From an uncultured Clostridia bacterium (GTDB lineage Bacteria; Bacillota_A; Clostridia; Oscillospirales; Oscillospiraceae): 6,522 bases of DNA. Of the stretch, positions 1 through 5,565 are shown in pieces (within the stretch, counting starts at the first letter, position 1; every line of letters begins with the position of its first letter). The notes below the pieces were generated by a model, which searched no databases, was not told the DNA's origin, and saw nothing but the letters and a program-made list of their open reading frames with translations. Where the stretch lies: assembly GCA_946410505.1 (NCBI GenBank), contig CAMKAP010000117.1, positions 1 to 6,522 of the forward strand, read 5' to 3'. Both the position numbers and the translations under genes were made by a program.

Positions 1-454
1 CGGCATAGACTTCAGAAAGCCAGTAGTTGGCAGTGATGGCACCGGAGTTGGAGAGGATCAGACCGCCCACGGAGTAGGTGACGGTGGAGTTTTCTTTCAC
101 GCGCCAGTCGGAAACCTCCAGATACTTATTGACCGTCTCCTTGTAGTCCAGGTAAGTGGACTTCATGTTGCGCATTTTTTCGCGCTGCTTGCGGTAGAGG
201 ATATAAGCCTTGGCCACGGCCTCATAGCCGCCGCGGGAGAGCACCGCTTCCACACTGTCCTGAATGTCTTCCACAGCGACCTTGCCGTCCTTGATTTTGG
301 GCAGGAAGTCGGCAGAGACTTTCAGCGCCAGGAAGTCGATAACACTGTCGTTGAACTCAGTATTGGTCGCCTGAAAAGCCTTTTTGATGGCCTCCGCGAT
401 TTTATTGATATCAAAATCGACGATTTTACCGTCACGCTTGCTTACCTGATACAT
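1..454 (-). CDS. nrdD: Anaerobic ribonucleoside-triphosphate reductase NrdD, N-terminal part (cut by window edge)
   Basis: This is the first 151 codons of the class III (glycyl-radical) ribonucleotide reductase, which reduces ribonucleoside triphosphates to deoxy forms in the cytoplasm of anaerobes. Residues about 1-93 read as an ATP-cone, the allosteric activity domain that binds ATP or dATP: the start MYQVSKRDGKIVDFDINKI and the segment GGYEAVAKAYILYRKQR (75-91) are typical. Residues 119-150 (VKENSTVTYSVGG, then SNSGAITANYW) match the start of the NrdD catalytic barrel. The finger-loop cysteines and the C-terminal glycyl-radical site lie outside the window. The start is ATG at 454-452, with AAGGAG at 470-465 and a 10-nt spacer; this site abuts the stop codon of the upstream activase gene, which suggests co-transcription and coupled translation. 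I read this gene by translating the reverse complement by eye. The family call is firm; whether the rest is intact cannot be seen. Confidence 0.95.
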   Translation of the reverse strand, partial: MYQVSKRDGKIVDFDINKIAEAIKKAFQATNTEFNDSVIDFLALKVSADFLPKIKDGKVAVEDIQDSVEAVLSRGGYEAVAKAYILYRKQREKMRNMKSTYLDYKETVNKYLEVSDWRVKENSTVTYSVGGLILSNSGAITANYWLSEVYA

Positions 455-470
455 TTCTCTCTATCTCCTT

Positions 471-1163
471 TCAAAGTCCCCTCACCTGAGTGGGCACATA
501 GGCCTCTGCCGCAGCGGCAAAGGCATGCATGTCGTTTTCATCGAACGAGTCCAGGCCGGACGCGCTCAGTATTTCTCCCGAAGAGCGGTACTGCTGCAGG
601 TACCATGCGTGAGCACCCTCGATCCAGCGGGCGGCTTCCAGAAGACTCTCCTTCGTGTGAAGGCCCTTGACAACGGTCGTGCGAAATTCATAGGCGACCT
701 TTGCTTCCATCAGGAGCGCACGCGAACGATCGATCGCACTGAGATCCAGTGCCTTGAGACCGACTGTGGCCGCATATAGATCCGGCGCGTTTTTGATGTC
801 CATTGCCACATAATCCACGAGCTTTTCGTCAATCACTGCAGAGAGACGGTCGGGGAAACTGCCGTTGGTATCCAGCTTTACCAGAAAACCCAGCTCTCGA
901 ATTCTTCGCAGGAGATCCGGCAGATCCGCGTGAAGCATAGGTTCACCGCCGGTGATGGCAACTCCGTCCAGCACACCCTGGCGTTTGCGCAGAAAGCTTA
1001 ACAGCTCCTCTTCGGCAATCGGCTGGCCAAAGCGATCCGGCAGAACAAGAGATGCATTCTGGCAGAAAGGACACCTGAAATTGCAGCCTGCCGTGAACAC
1101 GGTACAGGCGACTTTTCCGGGAAAATCCAGAAGAGTCAGTTTTTGCAGACCGGCAATGCGCAT
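471..1163 (-). CDS. nrdG: Anaerobic ribonucleotide reductase activating protein, radical SAM (NrdG2 type)
   Basis: A 230-residue radical SAM activase. It would use a [4Fe-4S] cluster and S-adenosylmethionine to place the glycyl radical on NrdD. The CxxxCxxC cluster motif is C27-NFR-C31-PF-C34. The SAM-binding GGEP motif is at 72-75 (AITGGEP), and the start MRIAGLQKLTLLDFPGK is typical of the longer NrdG2-like subfamily (about 230 aa) rather than the E. coli NrdG (about 154 aa). Relatives include pyruvate-formate-lyase activases, but the next gene downstream is nrdD, 16 nt away, which supports the assignment. The start ATG (1163-1161) is preceded by GGAGG at 1174-1170 with a 6-nt spacer. An additional cysteine, C20, sits just before the cluster motif. 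Here the activase is first and the reductase second, whereas many genomes have nrdD first. A strong promoter and two NrdR-like boxes lie upstream. Confidence 0.92.
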   Translation of the reverse strand: MRIAGLQKLTLLDFPGKVACTVFTAGCNFRCPFCQNASLVLPDRFGQPIAEEELLSFLRKRQGVLDGVAITGGEPMLHADLPDLLRRIRELGFLVKLDTNGSFPDRLSAVIDEKLVDYVAMDIKNAPDLYAATVGLKALDLSAIDRSRALLMEAKVAYEFRTTVVKGLHTKESLLEAARWIEGAHAWYLQQYRSSGEILSASGLDSFDENDMHAFAAAAEAYVPTQVRGL

Positions 1164-1169
1164 GGTTTG

Positions 1170-1174
1170 CCTCC
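1170..1174 (-). promoter_or_regulatory. Ribosome binding site of nrdG
   Basis: On the minus strand GGAGG lies 6 nt before ATG at 1163, an ideal Shine-Dalgarno position. It fixes the start of the activase. Confidence 0.85.
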
Positions 1175-1195
1175 GTTCCTTAACGTTCGTGAGCT

Positions 1196-1224
1196 ATGAT
1201 AGCGCCAGATGCTGGTGTTGTCAA
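1196..1224 (-). promoter_or_regulatory. Sigma-A promoter for nrdG-nrdD
   Basis: On the minus strand the -35 is TTGACA (1224-1219, perfect), then a 17-nt spacer, then the -10 TATCAT (1201-1196, five of six). Transcription would start near 1189, leaving a short leader of about 25 nt before the nrdG start. This is the best promoter match in the window. Confidence 0.8.
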
Positions 1225-1233
1225 GACCCAAAA

Positions 1234-1249
1234 ACACAAAATATTGAAT
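1234..1249. promoter_or_regulatory. NrdR box 1 (putative operator)
   Basis: The 16-mer ACACAAAATATTGAAT matches the NrdR-box consensus acaCwAtATaTwGtgt at 13 of 16 positions by eye. NrdR is the zinc-finger/ATP-cone repressor of ribonucleotide reductase genes in most bacteria. The box lies just upstream of the -35 of the main nrdG promoter. It also covers a weaker alternative -10, TATTTT (1243-1238), which pairs with GTTACA (1266-1261) at 17 nt. Location ahead of nrdG-nrdD strongly supports the call. Confidence 0.75.
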
Positions 1250-1274
1250 CTTAATCGCCTTGTAACCGCTTTGA

Positions 1275-1290
1275 CCCCAAAATCTTGTGT
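1275..1290. promoter_or_regulatory. NrdR box 2 (putative operator)
   Basis: The 16-mer CCCCAAAATCTTGTGT matches the NrdR-box consensus at 12 of 16 positions, with a perfect right half-site TTGTGT. Its core CAAAATCTTG differs by one base from the core of box 1, CAAAATATTG. The two boxes are 41 bp apart, about four helical turns, so both lie on the same face of DNA, as is usual for NrdR operator pairs. Confidence 0.68.
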
Positions 1291-1304
1291 TCTTAAAGAT
1301 TTTG
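1278..1304. repeat. Perfect 9-bp inverted repeat
   Basis: CAAAATCTT at 1278-1286 is followed 9 nt later by its exact reverse complement AAGATTTTG at 1296-1304. The left arm lies inside NrdR box 2. There is no T-run for a terminator, and the arms are AT-rich, so this may be a second protein-binding dyad or chance. Confidence 0.45.
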
Positions 1305-1365
1305 TAGCTTTCTGTCAAAATCCCTTCATCGAGATACGGAACAGTAGGGTTTCTGGGGCAGACTC

Positions 1366-1413
1366 TTAAAAATTCTTATTTTTCTTGCCCGTGACAGCGG
1401 AACATGCTATACT
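1366..1413 (+). promoter_or_regulatory. Promoter of the moxR-DUF58-transglutaminase operon
   Basis: The -35 is TTGCCC (1385-1390, four of six), the spacer is 17 nt and the -10 is TATACT (1408-1413, five of six). An AT-rich stretch at 1366-1384 just upstream resembles an UP element and may offset the weak -35. Transcription would start near 1420, giving a leader of about 65 nt before the ATG at 1485. Confidence 0.6.
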
Positions 1414-1474
1414 AAGGATCCAAACTTTCAGCTTGAATGACCACAAGATGTTGTAGCATTATTTCAATCCCAGC

Positions 1475-1479
1475 GGAGG
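1475..1479 (+). promoter_or_regulatory. Ribosome binding site that sets the moxR start
   Basis: GGAGG is 5 nt before ATG at 1485. The in-frame ATG at 1437 has no such site and would add 16 residues foreign to the family, so 1485 is the chosen start. Confidence 0.85.
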
Positions 1480-1484
1480 ACAGT

Positions 1485-2429
1485 ATGAACACTATCGATT
1501 CCATCGGCAACGCCAAGCAGATTGTCCATGAAGTCAGTAAAGTAATCGTCGGAAAAGACGAGACCATGATCAAAGTCCTGCTCGCCATTATTGCGGGCGG
1601 GCATATCCTGATGGAGGACATTCCGGGCGTCGGCAAAACGACAATGGCCGTTGCCATGTCCCGCGCTCTCGGCCTGGATTATAACCGCGTTCAGTTTACC
1701 CCTGACGTCCTCCCTTCCGATATTACCGGTTATTCCATTTTTGATAAGAATTCCGGCGCCATGCGCTATCAGAAAGGCGCCGTTCTGTGCAATCTCTTTC
1801 TGGCCGATGAGCTGAACCGTGCTACGTCCCGCACGCAGTCAGCACTCCTGCAGGCCATGGAGGAGGGCGAGGTGACCGTGGACAACAATACCTACCCTGT
1901 CCCCCAGCCCTTTATCGTGATTGCCACACAGAACCCGGCAGGCGCCAAAGGCACACAGCTGCTGCCGGACTCTCAGATGGATCGTTTCATGCTCCGGGTT
2001 TCTATGGGCTATCCGTCCCACAAGGAAGAAATGGAAATGATCCGCAGACGTCAGAAGGGCATCACGCCTGAGTCCGTGAATCAGGTCGTAAGCCGTGAGG
2101 AGCTTCTTCGGATCCGCCGTGACGCGGAGACTGTCTACATAAAAGACGAAATGATCGATTATATCGTCACGCTGTGTGAAAAAACGAGATCTGATCCGCA
2201 CATTCTTCAGGGGGCGAGCCCACGCGCCTCTCTTGCTTTGACCGCCCTCAGCAAAGCGACCGCCTGGATTCAGGGCCGCGATTATGTCCTGCCGCGGGAT
2301 GTACGCTTTGTCTACCGGGACTGTATCGACCATCGACTGATCTGGTCCCAGGAGAATCAGGATGCAGCTATGCATGCGGAGATTCTTTCTTCCCTGTTCA
2401 ACTCCGTAAAAGCACCCTCTATCAAATAG
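1485..2429 (+). CDS. MoxR-family AAA+ ATPase
   Basis: A 314-residue cytoplasmic AAA+ ATPase of the MoxR group, thought to act as a chaperone or remodeller for partner proteins encoded beside it. All ATPase motifs are present: Walker A DIPGVGKT (45-52), Walker B LFLADELNRA (104-113, with D108 and E109), sensor 1 ATQNP (147-151), an arginine finger region LLPDSQMDRF (159-168) and sensor 2 GASPRASL (243-250). Length is usual for the family, which has an AAA_3 core of about 130 residues followed by an AAA lid. The in-frame ATG at 1437 is rejected because only 1485 has a good ribosome binding site and MoxR proteins usually begin a short distance before the helix seen here (IGNAKQIVHEVSKVIVGKDE). 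The gene is first in an operon with a DUF58 gene and a transglutaminase-like gene, the usual MoxR partners. No key residue is missing, so an active ATPase is expected. The exact client protein cannot be told from sequence. Confidence 0.93.
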   Translation: MNTIDSIGNAKQIVHEVSKVIVGKDETMIKVLLAIIAGGHILMEDIPGVGKTTMAVAMSRALGLDYNRVQFTPDVLPSDITGYSIFDKNSGAMRYQKGAVLCNLFLADELNRATSRTQSALLQAMEEGEVTVDNNTYPVPQPFIVIATQNPAGAKGTQLLPDSQMDRFMLRVSMGYPSHKEEMEMIRRRQKGITPESVNQVVSREELLRIRRDAETVYIKDEMIDYIVTLCEKTRSDPHILQGASPRASLALTALSKATAWIQGRDYVLPRDVRFVYRDCIDHRLIWSQENQDAAMHAEILSSLFNSVKAPSIK

Positions 2430-2430
2430 T

Positions 2431-3375
2431 ATGCCGACTCTTTTTTTCTTATTGTATCTTCTTGCCGTCGGGGCTGCTTACCTGCTGAGACTGAGTTATC
2501 TGGGCTGGTTTGGCCCCTATCTGTTTGCATGCGTGGTAGCAGTTCCGCTTTTTTCTGTGCTGCTGGCTCTGCCTGCCATGCTAACGCTGCGGCCGGAAGT
2601 CACGCTCCCGGAAACAATTGCGAAAGGCAGCAGTGCCGCACTTCGCATCACTTTCAAAGGCGCTTCTTTTTTACCGCTGTGCCGCGTAGCGGTTGCTGCC
2701 GAAATCGAAAATCGCTTTATCGGAGAACGATGGCATTTTCACGGCGCATGTCATGCTCCTTCCGGTGAGGAAATTGTTATTCCTCTGCCCGCTGAGATGT
2801 GCGGAAAGCTGACGTGGAAAATCACGGCACTGGATTGTACGGACCTGCTCGGCTTGATCCGGATTCACAGACGGATGCCGGAGCTTCAGCCCAGTACCGT
2901 GCTCCCCCGTCCGGTCGGGCCGAAAAACGCGCCGGATCTGGACGCCGCCCTGGACAGCAGCCCCAGCTATCGTCCCAAATACGGCGGCGGATTCTCGGAG
3001 GAACATGACCTCCGGGAGTATCGCCCGGGCGACTCTTCCAACAGCATCCACTGGAAGCTGAGCTCCAAATCCGACAAACTCATCGTGCGGGAAGCACTGG
3101 ATCGGGAAAACAGCCGTATCTATCTGATTCTTGCGCGTGTGGGGCAGCAGGACCGCGGGCTTGAGGTGCTGTTCTGGCTCTCCTGTGAGCTTTGCCGGAA
3201 GGAGCTTCCCCACACGATCGTATCTGACCGCTGTTATGAAGTGGAGAGTGAAGCCGACGCAGTCCGGGCTTTTCAGGCGCTCCTTTCCGTACCTATGGGA
3301 GAGCCCTGCCGAGTAGACACTTCCAAAGCGCGCTGTGTGTTTCGGATTCGTGACGGGGAGGTGTTTCTTTCATGA
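2431..3375 (+). CDS. DUF58 domain membrane protein (YeaD-like)
   Basis: A 314-residue protein with two hydrophobic segments at about 3-21 and 25-50, which anchor it in the membrane. A soluble portion follows that begins like a beta-rich region. The DUF58 signature is at 189-213: SEEHDLREYRPGDSSNSIHWK, followed by LSSKSDKLIVRE. Here E196, Y197, G200, D201, H207, W208 and K209 match the conserved pattern. The biochemical role of DUF58 is not established; the region C-terminal to the signature often resembles a von Willebrand A fold, but I see no clear MIDAS motif here. The start ATG lies one base after the moxR stop and has no Shine-Dalgarno sequence, so translation probably depends on ribosomes finishing moxR. 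Its end overlaps the next gene by four bases (ATGA). It likely forms a complex or pathway step with the MoxR ATPase and the transglutaminase protein. Confidence 0.9.
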   Translation: MPTLFFLLYLLAVGAAYLLRLSYLGWFGPYLFACVVAVPLFSVLLALPAMLTLRPEVTLPETIAKGSSAALRITFKGASFLPLCRVAVAAEIENRFIGERWHFHGACHAPSGEEIVIPLPAEMCGKLTWKITALDCTDLLGLIRIHRRMPELQPSTVLPRPVGPKNAPDLDAALDSSPSYRPKYGGGFSEEHDLREYRPGDSSNSIHWKLSSKSDKLIVREALDRENSRIYLILARVGQQDRGLEVLFWLSCELCRKELPHTIVSDRCYEVESEADAVRAFQALLSVPMGEPCRVDTSKARCVFRIRDGEVFLS

Positions 3376-5534
3376 AGCAGCTTCTCAACCGTCTTGCCGT
3401 GCTCTTCATGATGCTCCTCGGCGTACTGCCCCAGATCGCGCTGCTGGTTGAAAGTCTGGAGCTGGGGGTTCAGCCTCATCTGTGGCTATGGCTTCTTGCG
3501 CTGGCACTTTGTCTCTGGATCTCTGCCTGCTTTCACCGAGGTATCCTTTTGGGCATGCCCGGCGCAGCGCTTCTGCTCTATGAAGCCAACCGTTTTCTGG
3601 ATGCCGCGCCCATCAAGGAGCTGGACGACGCGGTAGACAAATTCAGCGGCGCTTATTACCTTCATTATTACGACAATGCCGGCAGCTATACTTATCTGAA
3701 CGCTGTGGAGGATCACAGCTTCCTGCTGCTTTTGCTCGCCTGCCTTTTGTTTGCCTATCTCTCCTCCGCTCTTACTTCACGAAGCGGCCGCAGGATCATG
3801 TGCCTGATCGGCTCGGTCCCGCTGCCTGCCGCCTGCCTGGCCGTGAACGGCGTTCCCGGGTATGCTGTGATTGTCGCATTGCTGCTGTTCTGGAGCATTC
3901 TGATGCTCTCCGGCAATTACGAAGAAACGGGTGCTGAGGCCAAGCTCGTTTTTGGGTACTCTCTGCCGGTCCTGCTGCTTCTGTGCAGCGTCCTGCTGCT
4001 GTGCAGGCCACAGGATTACGAGATCAGTGACAGAGACATTGAACTCAGCCAGCAGTTCGACCGGATCGGAGAATGGATTCGCAGCTGGATCGACGAGCAT
4101 ACAAGCGACAGTGTCCTGTTTCTCCCCGGCCCTGAATCGGCGCCGCGGGAGGAAAGCACGCCGGAAGCGGAAGCGCTGCTGTGGGAATCGGCAAACGGCA
4201 GCATGGATCTGACGCAGAGCTTTTCACCTGACATGCTCTCGCGGCTGTTTCTTCGTGTCCGCGCGTCCGAGGACGGGACGCTCTATCTGCGCGGCGTCTC
4301 CTACGGCGAATATACCGGAACCGGCTGGGCGGCTGCGCCGGAGGCACCGCTCTCTTCTCTTGGTTATACTGCGGAAGCCCTGGATGGGCTTGCGCAGGAG
4401 CGGAGACTGTCCCTGCAATATGAGACAGAGCTCCGCTATGCGCTCCTCCCCTACTACTGTCTCCTCCGAAGTGACCGGGATGCGTATCTTCCGTCCGACG
4501 GACAGACACAGATCTCTTATCTGCACTATTCCGGAGATCCTGCGCTGCTTTCGGGGACAAACAGGGCAGCGGACGCCTATGACAGTTTTGCCCGCGAAAT
4601 GTATACCAGGCTCCCGGAAAGCACCAGACAAGGCATGCTCTCCGTCGCCCGGGACGCGGGACTGGATGCATCGCAGCCGGACCTCATCGACAGGGTCGCG
4701 TCCTTTATCCGGGATAGCGGAACCTATGATATAGCGACAGAAGCCTACCCCAGCGATGATTATGCGCTGTACTTTCTCACGCAGGCCCATCGCGGATATT
4801 GTGTTCACTTTGCCACAGCGGCCACGGCGCTCTATCGGGCGCTTGGCATCCCGGCCCGGATCACCGAAGGATTTCTTGCGCAGGGTGAAAAAAACCAATC
4901 TGTGCCCGTCACGGGCGAGGATGCCCATGCCTGGGTCGAAGTCTATAGGGATGGAGTCGGCTGGATCCCCGTGGAGGTGACAGGCCGAGGCGGACTGCAT
5001 CCGCTACCGGAAGATCAGCCCGAGCACGATGTGACGGAAGAACCCGTTTCTGCCGAGCCGAGCATGCCGGATGAGCCCGCCGAAACGGGCGGCGCATCGG
5101 AAGAAAAGCCTGCCGACCCTCTGCCGGTGGGCGTCATCCAGCAGGCGGAAGCAAGCACGGGTCAGGCGGAAAGTTTGCGTAAGGGGCCGTCTTATATCCT
5201 CCGGTGTGTGCTGCTTTTGCTGCTTCTGGCTGCCGTTCCGTTTCTCTGGCGTGCGCTGCTGCGGCAGATCTGGTCTGTAAAGCTCCGAAATCCCAGAGCG
5301 GATCGTGCTGCCGTGGCGCTTTGGAAGCGCTCACAGCAGATTGCGCGCTTCGGCGGCAATATTCCTGCGGAGATTCAAAACTGTGCGGAGAAGGCCGTTT
5401 TCAGCGCAAACGGCGTCAAAAGCGAAGAGCTCAGGTCCTGTTATGAAATTCTCGCCTCCCAGGCAGAGCGGCAATACCAGAAACTCAGCACATGGAAAAA
5501 GCTCCTGTTCCGCTATGTTTACGGTCTCAAATAG
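3372..5534 (+). CDS. Membrane protein with extracytoplasmic transglutaminase-like domain (TgpA-like)
   Basis: A 720-residue multi-pass membrane protein. About seven hydrophobic segments fall at roughly 5-29, 36-54, 56-70, 116-135, 140-158, 163-181 and 191-211. A large outer region follows (about 215-607), then one more membrane helix (608-627, LLLLLLAAVPFLW) and a charged cytoplasmic tail of about 93 residues where relatives have DUF4129. The transglutaminase-like core is at about 440-537: RGYCVHFATA holds the nucleophile C477, and EDAHAWVEVY holds H519. The third triad residue sits in GWIPVEVT as E535, where many family members have Asp (for example GW..FDPT). Residues 539-604 form a Pro/Glu-rich, acidic spacer between enzyme and membrane. 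GGGGAGG at 3355-3361 lies 10 nt before the ATG, which overlaps the DUF58 stop. The enzyme could be a protease, a cross-linker or a cell-wall-acting hydrolase; this family's substrate is not known to me. It is the last gene before a strong terminator. Confidence 0.9.
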   Translation: MKQLLNRLAVLFMMLLGVLPQIALLVESLELGVQPHLWLWLLALALCLWISACFHRGILLGMPGAALLLYEANRFLDAAPIKELDDAVDKFSGAYYLHYYDNAGSYTYLNAVEDHSFLLLLLACLLFAYLSSALTSRSGRRIMCLIGSVPLPAACLAVNGVPGYAVIVALLLFWSILMLSGNYEETGAEAKLVFGYSLPVLLLLCSVLLLCRPQDYEISDRDIELSQQFDRIGEWIRSWIDEHTSDSVLFLPGPESAPREESTPEAEALLWESANGSMDLTQSFSPDMLSRLFLRVRASEDGTLYLRGVSYGEYTGTGWAAAPEAPLSSLGYTAEALDGLAQERRLSLQYETELRYALLPYYCLLRSDRDAYLPSDGQTQISYLHYSGDPALLSGTNRAADAYDSFAREMYTRLPESTRQGMLSVARDAGLDASQPDLIDRVASFIRDSGTYDIATEAYPSDDYALYFLTQAHRGYCVHFATAATALYRALGIPARITEGFLAQGEKNQSVPVTGEDAHAWVEVYRDGVGWIPVEVTGRGGLHPLPEDQPEHDVTEEPVSAEPSMPDEPAETGGASEEKPADPLPVGVIQQAEASTGQAESLRKGPSYILRCVLLLLLLAAVPFLWRALLRQIWSVKLRNPRADRAAVALWKRSQQIARFGGNIPAEIQNCAEKAVFSANGVKSEELRSCYEILASQAERQYQKLSTWKKLLFRYVYGLK

Positions 5535-5537
5535 AAA

Positions 5538-5563
5538 AAAGGGGATGCTGCCGCATCCCCTTT
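5538..5563. terminator. Bidirectional rho-independent terminator
   Basis: AAAGGGGATGC (5538-5548) pairs perfectly with GCATCCCCTTT (5553-5563) around a 4-nt loop TGCC, giving an 11-bp stem. On the plus strand the stem ends in TTTCCTT, a fair U-tract. On the minus strand the six or so A residues at 5535-5540 become a good T-run. It lies between two convergent stops (5534 and 5566) and so can end both transcripts. Confidence 0.92.
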
Positions 5564-5565
5564 CC

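Larger units (their letters stand above)
1164..1484. other. Divergent intergenic region between nrdG and the MoxR operon
   Basis: About 320 bases with no convincing coding frame, visibly more AT-rich than the flanking genes. It holds, from left to right, the nrdG ribosome binding site, a strong minus-strand promoter, two NrdR-like boxes, an inverted repeat overlapping the second box, an AT-rich stretch, a plus-strand promoter and the moxR ribosome binding site. From about 1319 to 1365 I see nothing recognisable. Confidence 0.8.

Noticed and set aside
1290..1318. Second minus-strand TTGACA (1318-1313) as a distal nrdG promoter
   Set aside because: At 17 nt its -10 would be TAAGAA, only three of six matches, while the promoter at 1196-1224 is far better.
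1437..1484. In-frame ATG upstream that would extend the MoxR protein by 16 residues
   Set aside because: It has no ribosome binding site, the added residues look like untranslated leader, and GGAGG points to ATG 1485.
1164..1484. Possible riboswitch, small RNA or CRISPR-like structure in the divergent intergenic region
   Set aside because: I see no conserved riboswitch core, no repeat-spacer pattern and no GC-rich hairpin with a U-tract; promoters and operators account for most of it.
4224..5000. Long open frame on the minus strand within the transglutaminase gene
   Set aside because: It is antisense to a gene with clear family motifs, its translation is Arg-rich without a recognisable domain, and it has no ribosome binding site. 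Other long opposite-strand frames at 1839-2375, 2671-3213 and 4045-4671 fail for the same reasons.
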